Source: Hymenobacter sp. YIM 151858-1 (GTDB taxonomy: Bacteria; Bacteroidota; Bacteroidia; Cytophagales; Hymenobacteraceae). Taken from it: DNA of 64,000 nucleotides. The notes below the pieces were generated by a model, which was not told the DNA's origin, ran no database searches, and saw only the letters and a list, made by a program, of their open reading frames with translations. This document shows, piece by piece, positions 24,606 through 34,341 of the stretch (position 1 is the stretch's first letter; each line of letters starts with the position of its first letter). The DNA is taken from positions 1 to 64,000 of the forward strand of contig NZ_CP110138.1 in assembly GCF_025979705.1 (NCBI RefSeq), in the 5' to 3' direction. A program made the position numbers and the translations under genes.

Positions 24606-25112
24606 GGGCGTTTGGCGTTGGTACCAATTGCAAGTAACGAATACGCTTTTTGTGTCCTTTTTCTGACGAGCAGCGGGCGGCAGGTTTGCAGCGATGAAAC
24701 GCTCCCCCTCTTCTGCACCGCCGACCAGGCTGCTGGTCCTGGCACATCCGCCTGACCGGGTTGTGTCGTCTCCCCCTGCTTCACGGTGCCGGCAGCCGTC
24801 GTTGCCGCCGGTTTTTTCGTGCGAATACGGGCGTAAATCCAGGCAAAAAGCTACCAGACAGTCGATTGCGGCTAGAGCTGTATCAGATAAACCGTTCGCG
24901 GCCCGGCGCCACCTTTGCCGGCACCCTCCCCGCGGGGCGCTGCTTCTGACCCACCACCCAACATCTGTCGCCCTTACTACCCTGTTGCCGGTCCGGCGCG
25001 GTGATGCGGGGCTATTTACCGCCGGCGGCACGCTTTAACGCGGGCCTCCACAACCCTGTTTCTCACCCCACAACCGGGCGCCTGATGCCCATAATTCCTA
25101 CCTGCGAATAGC
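24606..25112. other. Intergenic stretch, nothing recognised
   Basis: About 500 bases between the divergent zinc-ribbon and 87-aa genes. Open frames here are Arg/Pro/Ser-rich and overlap one another, so I consider them shadows. It presumably holds the two divergent promoters. Confidence 0.5.
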
Positions 25113-25376
25113 ATGAACCGCATGAAGATTGCCCTCTGCACTGCCCTGCTGGCCTTGTTGGCCGGGGCCTTTTATGCCGCTTACCGTGGCGTGCAACTGT
25201 ACCGCGAAGTCACGCGGCCCCTGGAGCCGGTGGCTGGCGCTCCAGCCCTGCTGGCGCAGCCCGGCAAGCAGGTGACTACCTACAGCTTTTCCGTGGTGCG
25301 CGAAGTAGTGGCGGCACCGGTACCGGTGGCCGCGCCGCAGCGCCCCAAACGGGCTCGCCGGCCGCAACGACCGTGA
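25113..25376 (+). CDS. Small membrane-anchored protein, 87 aa
   Basis: The N-terminus has a hydrophobic helix (IALCTALLALLAGAFYAAY) after MNRMK, then a periplasmic-type segment and a Pro/Arg/Lys-rich tail. It is either a bitopic membrane protein or has an uncleaved signal. No family was recognised. Its TGA overlaps the GTG of the 43-residue frame that follows. Confidence 0.5.
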   Translation: MNRMKIALCTALLALLAGAFYAAYRGVQLYREVTRPLEPVAGAPALLAQPGKQVTTYSFSVVREVVAAPVPVAAPQRPKRARRPQRP

Positions 25377-25504
25377 GCGGGGCCCCGGTTAACGCGCTGT
25401 CCTTGCTCGCGCAGCCAAGTTTGCACCTGGCCGGCTCTGCGGGGCTGTTCCAACTGAACGAGGTAGGCAACTACTGGTGGGCCGTTGCCGGCGCCCCGGT
25501 TTAG
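25373..25504 (+). CDS. Small coupled frame, 43 aa, GTG start
   Basis: The GTG at 25373 overlaps the preceding stop (GTGA), an arrangement typical of translational coupling. The product is hydrophobic and contains LFQLNEVGNYWWAVAG near its end. It ends within the stop region of the convergent P-type ATPase gene. It could equally be the tail of one longer gene split by a frameshift. Function is unknown. Confidence 0.3.
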   Translation: MSGAPVNALSLLAQPSLHLAGSAGLFQLNEVGNYWWAVAGAPV

Positions 25505-27555
25505 TTGGTAAAGTTCATGCGCTGGATGCGCCAGGCGTTGAGAATAGCCAGCAGGGCCACGCCCACGTCGGCAAACACGGCTTCCCACATGGTGGCCACG
25601 CCGCCGGCGCCCAGGGCCAGCACCACACCTTTCACGGCAAAGGCCAGCCAGATATTCTGCCACACCACCGTATGCGTGGCGCGGGCAATGCGCCGGGCCG
25701 TGGCAATCTTGCTGGGGTGGTCGGTTTGAATGACGACGTCGGCCGTTTCAATGGTGGCGTCCGAGCCCAGGCCGCCCATGGCAATGCCCACGTCGGCCAG
25801 GGCCACCACGGGCGCATCGTTCACCCCATCGCCCACGAAGGCCAGTTTATGGCCCGCGTCCTTATACTGCTGCACGTAGCGGGCCTTGTCTTCGGGCAGC
25901 AGCCCGCCGTGGGCTTCGGTGATGCCCAACGTGGTGGCCACCCGCTGCACGATGCTGTCCTTGTCGCCGGAGAGCATGACCAGCTTCGTGATGCCATCGG
26001 CTTTCAACTCCTGCACGGCGCGGGCCGCGTCCTCCTTCGGTGCGTCGGCCACGGTCAGGTAGCCGGCGTACTGCCCGTTGACGGCGGCCACCACGATGCT
26101 GTCCACTACCTGGTCCACCTCGGGCGGATAGGCCACGCCGAATTTGGCCAGCAGCTTGGTGTTGCCGGCCAGCACGTCGCGCCCGTCCACCCGGCCGCGC
26201 AGGCCATGGCCGGCAATTTCTTCCACGTTTTCCACCGCCATGCCAGCCGCGGCGGCGCCCACGTGCGTGACCACCGCCTTGGCAATGGGGTGGGTCGACT
26301 TGGTTTCCAGCGCCCCCACCAGGCGCAGCAGCTGCTCTGGTGCCGTGCCGGGCGCGGGCTGCACCTGCTGCACAGCAAACACGCCCTGGGTGAGGGTACC
26401 CGTTTTGTCCATGACCACGGTGTCGAGCTCGCGCATCGCGTCCAGAAAGTTAGAGCCCTTGAAGAGAATGCCCGCCCTGGAAGCGGCGCCGATGCCGCCG
26501 AAGTAGCCCAGCGGGATGCTCACCACCAGCGCACAGGGGCAGGAAATAACCAGGAACACCAGGGCCCGGTAAAGCCAGTCGCGAAACACGTAGTCCTCGA
26601 CCACGAAGTAGGGAACGGCCACGAGCAGCGCGGCCAGCACCACCACAATGGGCGTGTAGGTCTTGGCAAACTTGGTGATGAACTGCTGGGTCTTGGCCTT
26701 GCGCCCCACCGCGTCCTGCACCAGGGCCAGGATTTTGGCCAGCTTGGTGTCCTGGTAGCCAGCCGTTACGGCGACCTGAATCAACGATTCGAGGTTGACC
26801 ATGCCCGCGAGCACCGGCTCGCCCGCCTGCTTGGTCTGGGGGACCGATTCGCCGGTTAGGGCAGCGGTGTTTAGCGAGGCCGGGCCTTGGACCAACGTAC
26901 CGTCGAGGGCCACTTTCTCGCCGGGCTTCACCTCAATGGTATCGCCCACCGCCACCTGCTTGGGGTCGAGCACCACGGCCTGCCCGTCGCGCAGGACCGT
27001 GACTTCGGTGGCTTGAATTTCCAGCAATGCCCGGATGCTGCGCTTGGCCCGGTTCACGGCCGCGTCCTGGAACAGCTCGCCCACGGTGTAGAACAGCATC
27101 ACGGCCACGCCTTCGGGGTACTCGCCGATGGCAAAGGCGCCGAGCGTGGCCAGGCTCATGAGCAAAAACTCGTTGAACACGTGGCCGGACGGAATGCTTT
27201 GCACGGCCGAGCGAATCACCTTCCAGCCGACCAGCAGAAAGGCGACGCCGTACCACCCCAGGCGCACGAAGCCGGTGAAGAAAGGGGCTTGGTCGCGGAA
27301 GTGGTCCAGGGCCAGGCCCGCCAGCAGCAGCAGCAGGCTAGCCACGGCCGGCGCGTAGGGGTTGTGCCACCAGGGCGCCCGGGGTCCGGCGGCCGTTACC
27401 GGCGCGTGGTCGTGGCCGGGCACGTCGTGGCCCCGCGGCTCGGCCGCGGCTTGGGGGGTGAGCTGGTCGCGGGTCAACGCGCCCACGTTCTCGAGCTGCA
27501 CCTGCTTGGCCGTGTGCAGCTCTTCGTTGCGTTGTTCGGGGGATGTATCGGGCAT
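25501..27555 (-). CDS. cadA: Zn/Cd/Co-exporting P1B-type ATPase (CadA/ZntA)
   Basis: The ATG at 27555 gives 684 residues. Visible hallmarks are GESVPQTK (actuator TGES-like), the transmembrane metal motif SCPCALVVS, the phosphorylation site DKTGTLTQ, the HP motif in THPIAKAVV and the hinge GDGVNDAPVVALADVG. The short N-terminus lacks a canonical CxxC HMA domain but has a His/Pro-rich stretch (EPRGHDVPGHDHAP). It exports divalent soft metals to the periplasm, where CzcCBA can take them on. It is the last gene of the metal operon, 78 bases after the Fur-type regulator. Confidence 0.92.
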   Translation of the reverse strand: MPDTSPEQRNEELHTAKQVQLENVGALTRDQLTPQAAAEPRGHDVPGHDHAPVTAAGPRAPWWHNPYAPAVASLLLLLAGLALDHFRDQAPFFTGFVRLGWYGVAFLLVGWKVIRSAVQSIPSGHVFNEFLLMSLATLGAFAIGEYPEGVAVMLFYTVGELFQDAAVNRAKRSIRALLEIQATEVTVLRDGQAVVLDPKQVAVGDTIEVKPGEKVALDGTLVQGPASLNTAALTGESVPQTKQAGEPVLAGMVNLESLIQVAVTAGYQDTKLAKILALVQDAVGRKAKTQQFITKFAKTYTPIVVVLAALLVAVPYFVVEDYVFRDWLYRALVFLVISCPCALVVSIPLGYFGGIGAASRAGILFKGSNFLDAMRELDTVVMDKTGTLTQGVFAVQQVQPAPGTAPEQLLRLVGALETKSTHPIAKAVVTHVGAAAAGMAVENVEEIAGHGLRGRVDGRDVLAGNTKLLAKFGVAYPPEVDQVVDSIVVAAVNGQYAGYLTVADAPKEDAARAVQELKADGITKLVMLSGDKDSIVQRVATTLGITEAHGGLLPEDKARYVQQYKDAGHKLAFVGDGVNDAPVVALADVGIAMGGLGSDATIETADVVIQTDHPSKIATARRIARATHTVVWQNIWLAFAVKGVVLALGAGGVATMWEAVFADVGVALLAILNAWRIQRMNFTN

Positions 27556-27633
27556 GGGAAAGCGGAATGAGGCACGCGGCCGGGAAGCGAGTACAAACCT
27601 CGGGCCCCGGTCGATGCAATGGTATTGCATTGT

Positions 27634-28056
27634 TTAAACCGCCCCAGCGCACCGGGGGCAGTGGCCTTTGACGACCAGGCTGGTTTCCTGCACCTGGTAA
27701 CCACCGGGGAGGGCAAGGGCCGGCACGGGCACCGCGGGCAGGCAGGCGGTTTCCCGGCACCGAACGCAGAAGAAGTGCACGTGCAGGTCCCGGTGGAGCT
27801 CGGGCGTGCAGGCGGGCGCGCACAGGGCGAACTTGACCGCGCCGCTGCCGTCCTCGATGCGGTGCACCAGGCCCTTGTCGGTAAACGTTTTCAAGGTGCG
27901 GTGCACCGTGATGCGGTCGGCATGCTTCAGGTGCTGCTCGACGTCGGCCAGGCTCAGCGCGGTCGGCTCTTTTTGCAGCACGTCCAGCACCAGCAGGCGC
28001 ATGGGGGTGGGCGTTATCTGCCGGGCAATCAGCGTGTCTTCGAGGGGATGGGCCAT
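27634..28056 (-). CDS. Fur/Zur-family metal regulator
   Basis: The 140-residue protein has an N-terminal winged helix (ITPTPMRLLVLDVL, then HADRITVHRTLKTFTDKGLVH) and a C-terminal dimerisation domain. That domain carries HRDLHVHFFCVRC with a second C-x2-C near the C-terminus (GHCPRC), which is the structural zinc site of Fur proteins. The context between czcB and cadA points to Zn or Cd sensing rather than iron. It starts two bases after the czcB stop, so it is co-transcribed with the efflux genes. Confidence 0.85.
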   Translation of the reverse strand: MAHPLEDTLIARQITPTPMRLLVLDVLQKEPTALSLADVEQHLKHADRITVHRTLKTFTDKGLVHRIEDGSGAVKFALCAPACTPELHRDLHVHFFCVRCRETACLPAVPVPALALPGGYQVQETSLVVKGHCPRCAGAV

Positions 28057-28058
28057 GG

Positions 28059-29255
28059 CTATTCTTCTTCTTCGGCGTTTTTCATCTTGGCCAGCAGCGA
28101 GTAGGCCCCATCCGTCACGAAAGTGGTGGTGGCCGGCACCGTTTCGGGCAGGGCGACTTCGGTGTACCCGTCTTCGCTGCGGCCCAGCGTCACGGGCACC
28201 ATCCGGTAGCGGCCGGGGGCTTCCACGGCGAAAGCATAGTTGTTGCCTTCGAAGCGCACCAGGGCCGTGTTGGGCAGGGCGTGGGCGTCGGAGCGGCCGG
28301 TTTCGATGGTGGCCCGCACGTACAGGCCCGGCAGCAGGGCGGGGTCGTTTTCCTGGTCGAGGTGGCCGTGCACGCGCACGGTGCGGTCCTCGCCGATGGC
28401 CTTGCCCACCAGGTATACCCGGGCGGTTCGCTCGCGGCGGGAGCCGGCGGAGTCACTGGCCAGCGTGAAGCGTATCAACTGCCCTTTCTGCACCCGGGCC
28501 ACGTCCTTCTCGAAGACGACCAATTCCACGTGCAGGTGCTCGGGGTCCACGATTTCAAACAGCGGCTCGGTGGCCGTCACGCTCTGGCCCACCGTCACGT
28601 TCACGGCCCGCACGAAGCCCGCCCGCGGCGCCCGCAGGGTGGCCGTGGTGGTGATGGCTTCGCCCACCGGCAGCCCGGCGATGCGCAGCTGCGCTGCTTG
28701 CGCGGCCGTTTGCACCTGCAGGGCTTCCGCTTCGGCCTGGGCCCGCTGGTAGTTTTTGAGCGGTGCCACTTCCTGCTGGTAGAGCTCGCGCTGGCGGGCC
28801 AGCTCGGCGTTGGCAAACTTCAGGCGGCTGCGCAGCTCCAGGTACTCCTTCTGCAGGGTGACAAATTCGGGGTTGCGCAGCACGGCCAGGGCTTCGCCCT
28901 TGCGCACGCGGGTACCCTGCAGCAGCTCGGTGCTTTGCACGTAGCCGCCCAGCGGCGCCGTAATGGACACGGCGCTTTCCGGCGGCACGTCCAGCGTGCC
29001 GTTCACGGCCAGGCCCGCGCCCATCGCCCGGGTGCTCAGGCGCCCGGTTTTCAGGCCGCCGGCCTGTTGCTCCGCCGGCGAGAGCGTCACTACGTCCGAG
29101 GCTTCGGCCGCTTCGTCGGCGTTTCCGGCCGAGGCCTCGCCCGCTTCTGTTTTCCGGGCGTCGGTGCTTTCCGCGTCGGCGGATTCAGGTTTTTCCTTGC
29201 TGCAGCCGGCCAGCGACAGGCTCAGCAGCAGCAACAGGGATGCTATTTTATTCAT
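28059..29255 (-). CDS. czcB: CzcB-type periplasmic adaptor (membrane fusion) lipoprotein
   Basis: From the ATG at 29255 the 398-residue protein has a lipobox LAGC (Cys at about residue 18) and an acidic linker. It then has barrel-sandwich and lipoyl halves (SITAPLGGYVQSTELLQGT and LRAPRAGFVRAVNVTVGQS) flanking a helical hairpin, plus a C-terminal domain. It bridges the RND pump and the outer-membrane channel. It starts 22 bases after the czcA fusion gene. The extreme C-terminus is a run of Glu. Confidence 0.9.
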   Translation of the reverse strand: MNKIASLLLLLSLSLAGCSKEKPESADAESTDARKTEAGEASAGNADEAAEASDVVTLSPAEQQAGGLKTGRLSTRAMGAGLAVNGTLDVPPESAVSITAPLGGYVQSTELLQGTRVRKGEALAVLRNPEFVTLQKEYLELRSRLKFANAELARQRELYQQEVAPLKNYQRAQAEAEALQVQTAAQAAQLRIAGLPVGEAITTTATLRAPRAGFVRAVNVTVGQSVTATEPLFEIVDPEHLHVELVVFEKDVARVQKGQLIRFTLASDSAGSRRERTARVYLVGKAIGEDRTVRVHGHLDQENDPALLPGLYVRATIETGRSDAHALPNTALVRFEGNNYAFAVEAPGRYRMVPVTLGRSEDGYTEVALPETVPATTTFVTDGAYSLLAKMKNAEEEE

Positions 29256-29277
29256 GAGAAAAAGTCCGAAGGAAGGA

Positions 29278-32200
29278 TTACTGGGCGGTGCCGAGCAGGT
29301 AATCCAGGTCAATGACGGTCTGGTTGTGCTGCAGCACGGCATCGAGGTAGGCCGTGCGCACGCTCAGGGCGCGCTCCAGGTTGAGCAGCAACTCGGAATA
29401 GGTGGTTTCGCCGGCTTTGTAGGACAGCTGGCTTAGCCGGACAATCGCGGCGGCCTGGGGCAAGGCCGTTTGCTCGTAAAACCGCACGCGCCGCTGCTGC
29501 TCCTGCAGGCGCGTGCGGAGCTCGTCCAGCTGGGCCGCCGCTTCGGCCCGGTAGCGCTGGTAGGTGGCCGCGGCCACCTGCTCCTGCAGCTGGGCCGCCT
29601 GCACGCGGGCGCGCTGCGGCCCCCGCACCAACGGTAGGGCCACCCCAGCCTGCACGCTGTGGAACCGGTCACCGGGCCCGTAGGTCACGGGGCGGCCGCC
29701 TTCCTCGTAGACGCCGCGCAGCGACTGGTTCGTATAGCCCACGCTTACCTCGGGCAGGCCCCGGGCCCGTTCCAGCCGCGTTTCGGCCCGTCGCTCGGCT
29801 ATCTGCTGCTGCAGGGCTCGGGCCTGGGGCGTGGCCGCCAAGCGGGCGGTGTCGGCGGGGGGAGGGGGCAGTAACTGCAGGGTGCTGTCGGCGACGGTAA
29901 TGGCCTGCGGGGCCTGCAGCAGCGCCTGCAGTTGCCGTTGGGCCACCACCAGGTCGGCGCGACTCTGGGCCAGCAGGTTCTGGGTTTCGCCCTGCTGGAT
30001 GATGGCGTTGGCCGGTTCCAGTCGGTTCACCTCGCCGGTTTTAAACCGCAACTGCGCTGCCCGCAGAAACTCGGAATAGATGCTGTCCTGCCCGCGCAGG
30101 GTGCGCAGGCGGTGGCGGGCGTAGACCGCCTGCTCGTAGCTGCGGCGCACTTGCCGGCGCAACTCGGCCTGTACCTGTGCCAGCTGCTGCTCCCGCCCCG
30201 CAACCTGCGCCTGGCTCAGGCCGGCCTGCGCGCGGTAGTACCCGGGCAGCGCCAGCGACTGCCCAATGCTCACCACGTTGTCGGGCTGGGGCGAATTGAT
30301 GGAGCCGTACGTGCCGACGAGGGTGGTGCGGCCCACGTCGTAAGCCGTGCGGCGCAGGGCCTGCTGGGCTTCCAACGCGCGTTGCGCGGCCTGCACCGTG
30401 CCGTTGGCTTGCAGGGCTTGCCTGACGGCCTGGGTGGCCGACAGAGGACCCTGGGCCCGCGCTGGCGAACCCGTCAGCACCCCGCCAAGCAAGCCCAGGA
30501 ACAGGACCAGGGAAGCCGGCAGGACCGGGGCCGGCGTTGGCTTTTCGGCCGGCTGGGCGATGCGCTCGGACCACGCGTAGAGCACCGGCAGCACCAGCAA
30601 GGTCAGCAGGGTGGCCGTGACCAAGCCGCCAATCACGACGGTGGCCAGCGGCCGTTGCACTTCCGCCCCCGCCGATTGCGACAGGGCCATGGGCAGAAAA
30701 CCCAGCGAGGCCACCGTGGCCGTCATTAGCACCGGGCGCAGGCGCACCTGCGTGCCTTCCAGAATGCGCTGGTAGACGTTTTGGCGGCCTTCGGCTTTGA
30801 GCTGGTTGAAATAGCCGATGAGCACGATGCCGTTGAGCACGGCCACCCCGAACAGGGCAATGAAGCCGACCCCGGCGGAGATGCTGAACGGCATGCCCCG
30901 CAGCCACAGGGCCAGCACCCCGCCGATGGCCGAGAGCGGAATGGCCGTAAAAATCAGCACCGACTGCTTCAGCGACCGGAACGTGAAGAACAGGAGCACA
31001 AAAATCAACAGCAGGGCCACGGGCACGGCGATGCCCAAGCGCTCGGTGGCCTGGCGCAGGTTCTCGAACTGCCCGCCGTAGGTGGTGTAGTAGCCCGGGG
31101 CCAGCGGCAGCTGCGCATCGACCTTGCCCTGCAGCTCCCGCACGACGCTTTCCACGTCGCGGCCGCGCACGTTGAAGGCCACCGTGATGCGGCGCTTGGC
31201 GTCGTCGCGCTGGATTTGGTTGGGGCCCTCCTGCAGGTCCACCGTGGCCACCTGTTCCAGCGGTATCTGCTCGCCGCGGGGCGTGGCCACCAGCAGCTGC
31301 CGCACGTTGTTGATGTTCTGGCGCAGCTCCGGGGCCAGGCGCAGCACCACGTCGAACCGGCGCTCCTGCTCGAAGAGCTGGCCGGCGGTCTGGCCGGCGA
31401 AGGCGGTTTGCACGGTGCGGTTCACGTCCTCGGCGTTCAGGCCGAAGCGGGCCAGGCGGTTGCGGTCGAGCTTGACCACGATTTGCGGCAGGCCGGTAAC
31501 CTGCTCCACGTACACGTCTTCGGCCCCTTCCACCTGCCGGACCAGGCGGGCCGCGCGCTGGGCGTAGGCTCCCAGCAGCTGCAGGTCTTCGCCGTAGATT
31601 TTGAGCACCACGTCCTGCTTGGCGCCGCTGATGAGCTCGTTGAAGCGCATCTGGATGGGCTGCTGGAAGCCGAAGGTCACGCCCGGAATCACGCGCAGCG
31701 CCTCGGCCATCCGCTCGGCCAGCTCTTCCTGGGTGCGGGCCGAGGTCCACTTGCGCGGGTCTTTCTCCAGGATAACCATCAGGTCGCCACCTTCCACCGG
31801 CATGGGGTCGGTGGGAATTTCGGCGGCGCCGATTTTGGTGACCACCTCCTTGACTTCGGGAAACTGCCGCTGCAGAATGGCGGCGGCCTGCTGGCTTTTG
31901 TCGATGGTGTAGCTCAGCGAGGAGCCGGTGAGCGTGCGCATCTCCACGGCAAAGTCGCCTTCCGAGAGCTGCGGGATGAACTCCCCGCCCAGGGTGCGAA
32001 ACAGCAGCAGTGCCCCGGCAAAGAGTACGGCGGCCGAGCCCAGCACCAGGGCCTGGCGGCGCAGCGCCCACGCCAGCACCGGGCGGTAGCGGGCTTCGAG
32101 CCAGCGCATCATGCGGTCGGAGAACGTGCGCGTGCTGGCCGTGGAGCGGCTCAGCACCAGCGCCGACATCATCGGTACGTAGGTCAGGGAGAGGATGAAG

Positions 32201-33672
32201 GCGCCGATGATGGCAAAAGCCACGGTTTCAGCCATGGGGCGAAACATCTTGCCCTCAATGCCGGCCAAGGCCAACAGGGGCAGGTACACAATCAGGATGA
32301 TGATTTCCCCAAAGGCGGCGGAGGAACGAATCTTGCTGGCCGCGTGGTAGGTTTCCTCGTCCATCTGGGCGGCATTCAGGCGGCCCGCCGGCACCTGCAG
32401 CTGCCCGCCGTGCAGGCGGTGCACGATGGCTTCGACGATAATCACGGCCCCGTCCACCACCAGGCCGAAGTCGATGGCGCCGAGCGAGAGCAGGTTGCCC
32501 GACACGCCGAACAAGCGCATCAGGCCGATGGCAAAGAGCATGGCCAGCGGAATGACCGAGGCCACCACCAGGCCGGCCCGCCAGTTGCCGAGGAAGAGCA
32601 CCAGCACGAAGATGACGATGAGCGCGCCCTCAATCAGGTTGGTTTTCACGGTCCCGATGGCACGGCCCACCAGGTCGGAGCGGTCCAGGTACACGTCGAT
32701 GGTGACGCCTTCGGGCAGGGACTTGCGCACGGTCTGCATCCGCTGCTTCACGGCCTGGATGACCTCGTTGGCGTTGGCCCCTTTGAGCATGAGCACGATG
32801 CCGCCGGTGACCTCTCCCTCGTCGTTGCGGGTCATGGCCCCGTAGCGCACCGCCGAGCCCACGCGCACGTCGGCCACGTCACGCACGAGCACGGGCAGCC
32901 CGCCCTGGGTGGTGCGCACGACGATGTTGCCCAGGTCGGCGGCATTCTCGGCCAAGCCCTCGGTGCGGATAAAGTAGGCCGTGGGCTTCTGGTCCAGGTA
33001 GGCCCCGCCGGCGTTCTGGTTGTTGGCGGCCACGGCCTGGTACACCTGCTCGGTGGTGACGTTCAACGCGCGCAGGCGCGCCGGGTCCAACCGGACTTCG
33101 TACTGCTTGAGCTGGCCGCCGAAGCTGGCGACGTCGGCCACGCCGGGCGTGCCCAGCAGCTGGCGCCGCACTATCCAGTCCTGAATGGTGCGCAGCTCGC
33201 GGGCGTCGTAGCGCTTCTCGTAGCCGGGCTTGGCCCGCACCAGGTACTGGTACACCTCGCCCAGCCCGGTGCTGACGGGCGCCAGCTCCGGCCGGCCGAC
33301 GCTGGGCGGAATCTGGCTTTCCGCCTCGCGCAGGCGCTCGGCCACCTGCTGGCGGGCCCAGTAAATGTCAATCTGGTCCTCGAAGACGATGGTGACCACC
33401 GACAGGCCGAAGCGCGAAAACGAGCGCACTTCCTCGCGGCCGGGAATCGTGGCCACGCTCTGCTCGACGGGAAAGGACACCAGGCGCTCGATGTCGCCGG
33501 CGGCCAGCGACGGGGCCACCGTGTAGACAACGACCTGGTTGGTGGTAATGTCGGGCACCGCGTCAATCGGCAGCCGACTCAGCGAGTAGCCGCCCCAGAC
33601 GACCAGCGCCAGCGTCAGCAGCCCGATGATGAGCTTGTTATGAATGGAAAAATGAATCAGCCGGTCAAACAT
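29278..33672 (-). CDS. czcA: CzcA-type heavy-metal RND pump fused to a CzcC/TolC-like channel
   Basis: The 1464-residue protein is two proteins in one. Residues 1 to about 1040 are an HME-RND pump (LPIDAVPDITTNQVVVYT, the TM4 motif DFGLVVDGAVIIVEA, and twelve transmembrane helices). Residues about 1045-1464 are a TolC/OMF-type coiled-coil barrel. The junction has a hydrophobic segment ending LTGSPARAQG that looks like a retained signal peptide. The DFG-D-E motif fits the divalent-cation (HME1-type) subgroup. Fused CzcA-CzcC proteins are known in Bacteroidota. It leads the operon czcA(C)-czcB-fur-cadA. Confidence 0.92.
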   Translation of the reverse strand: MFDRLIHFSIHNKLIIGLLTLALVVWGGYSLSRLPIDAVPDITTNQVVVYTVAPSLAAGDIERLVSFPVEQSVATIPGREEVRSFSRFGLSVVTIVFEDQIDIYWARQQVAERLREAESQIPPSVGRPELAPVSTGLGEVYQYLVRAKPGYEKRYDARELRTIQDWIVRRQLLGTPGVADVASFGGQLKQYEVRLDPARLRALNVTTEQVYQAVAANNQNAGGAYLDQKPTAYFIRTEGLAENAADLGNIVVRTTQGGLPVLVRDVADVRVGSAVRYGAMTRNDEGEVTGGIVLMLKGANANEVIQAVKQRMQTVRKSLPEGVTIDVYLDRSDLVGRAIGTVKTNLIEGALIVIFVLVLFLGNWRAGLVVASVIPLAMLFAIGLMRLFGVSGNLLSLGAIDFGLVVDGAVIIVEAIVHRLHGGQLQVPAGRLNAAQMDEETYHAASKIRSSAAFGEIIILIVYLPLLALAGIEGKMFRPMAETVAFAIIGAFILSLTYVPMMSALVLSRSTASTRTFSDRMMRWLEARYRPVLAWALRRQALVLGSAAVLFAGALLLFRTLGGEFIPQLSEGDFAVEMRTLTGSSLSYTIDKSQQAAAILQRQFPEVKEVVTKIGAAEIPTDPMPVEGGDLMVILEKDPRKWTSARTQEELAERMAEALRVIPGVTFGFQQPIQMRFNELISGAKQDVVLKIYGEDLQLLGAYAQRAARLVRQVEGAEDVYVEQVTGLPQIVVKLDRNRLARFGLNAEDVNRTVQTAFAGQTAGQLFEQERRFDVVLRLAPELRQNINNVRQLLVATPRGEQIPLEQVATVDLQEGPNQIQRDDAKRRITVAFNVRGRDVESVVRELQGKVDAQLPLAPGYYTTYGGQFENLRQATERLGIAVPVALLLIFVLLFFTFRSLKQSVLIFTAIPLSAIGGVLALWLRGMPFSISAGVGFIALFGVAVLNGIVLIGYFNQLKAEGRQNVYQRILEGTQVRLRPVLMTATVASLGFLPMALSQSAGAEVQRPLATVVIGGLVTATLLTLLVLPVLYAWSERIAQPAEKPTPAPVLPASLVLFLGLLGGVLTGSPARAQGPLSATQAVRQALQANGTVQAAQRALEAQQALRRTAYDVGRTTLVGTYGSINSPQPDNVVSIGQSLALPGYYRAQAGLSQAQVAGREQQLAQVQAELRRQVRRSYEQAVYARHRLRTLRGQDSIYSEFLRAAQLRFKTGEVNRLEPANAIIQQGETQNLLAQSRADLVVAQRQLQALLQAPQAITVADSTLQLLPPPPADTARLAATPQARALQQQIAERRAETRLERARGLPEVSVGYTNQSLRGVYEEGGRPVTYGPGDRFHSVQAGVALPLVRGPQRARVQAAQLQEQVAAATYQRYRAEAAAQLDELRTRLQEQQRRVRFYEQTALPQAAAIVRLSQLSYKAGETTYSELLLNLERALSVRTAYLDAVLQHNQTVIDLDYLLGTAQ

Positions 33673-33849
33673 CCGTTGCTGTGGGGGTTAGGTCTAACAC
33701 TTCGGTCACGACCTGCTGGCCCCGGCCCAGGGCGGCGGGGCACGTGGCACTTCCGCGGCATATGGCTGCCACGAGCATATGCCGGCAGTCTGAACACGCG
33801 CACGTGCTCAGGCTACCTGAAGGAAGTCAGCAGGAAGAATAGGGAAGGG

Positions 33850-34179
33850 CTAGGCCTGGGGCGGCTGCCACACGGCCCCGGATGCCCGCGTTGGAGCGGC
33901 TACCACGAGAAAGGCGTGGCGCTGGGCCTCGGACCAGTCCGGCAGGGCGGCTTGCGGCAGGACCGGGGTAGCCGGTACCGGCATGACCACGCCGGGGCAG
34001 CAGTGGCACTGGCACAGCGGGGAGCACCAATCCCCCAGTGCATCCGTGCCGCCGTCGGCATGCGACGCCGCGGCGATGGTGGTGTGCGCCTGGTCCTGGG
34101 ACACCGGCACTTCGTCGGTGCAGGTCATCGTCGACAGGCACGCGAAGTAAAAGGCGAAAAACAGGGACAACAGACGCAT
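33850..34179 (-). CDS. DUF6660-like Cys-rich envelope protein
   Basis: The ATG at 34179 gives 109 residues: a signal peptide (MRLLSLFFAFYFACLS), TCTD, a His/Asp-containing stretch and the cluster CSPLCQCHCC at about residues 52-61. The rest is Pro/Ala-rich. Small proteins of this type precede CzcCBA loci in Bacteroidota and resemble DUF6660. The cluster could bind the exported metal in the periplasm. It lies 177 bases upstream of czcA, same strand. Confidence 0.65.
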   Translation of the reverse strand: MRLLSLFFAFYFACLSTMTCTDEVPVSQDQAHTTIAAASHADGGTDALGDWCSPLCQCHCCPGVVMPVPATPVLPQAALPDWSEAQRHAFLVVAAPTRASGAVWQPPQA

Positions 34180-34341
34180 GAGGGCAAAGGTAACGACAGC
34201 TGGTAATTGTCGGCTACCGCTTGTACCCGCTTCGGTCGGCAAAGGTTCCTGATTGAGCTGCGCGGAACTTCCCCGTACAGTGCCGAAACCGAGTAACTTC
34301 AACAGCAAAAGCAACCTGGCCCCCGCCCTTATCCCAGCAGC

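Noticed and set aside
30781-34206. 1141-aa plus-strand frame opposite czcA
   Set aside because: It is antisense to the CzcA-CzcC fusion, with repetitive His/Gly/Gln composition and no domain.
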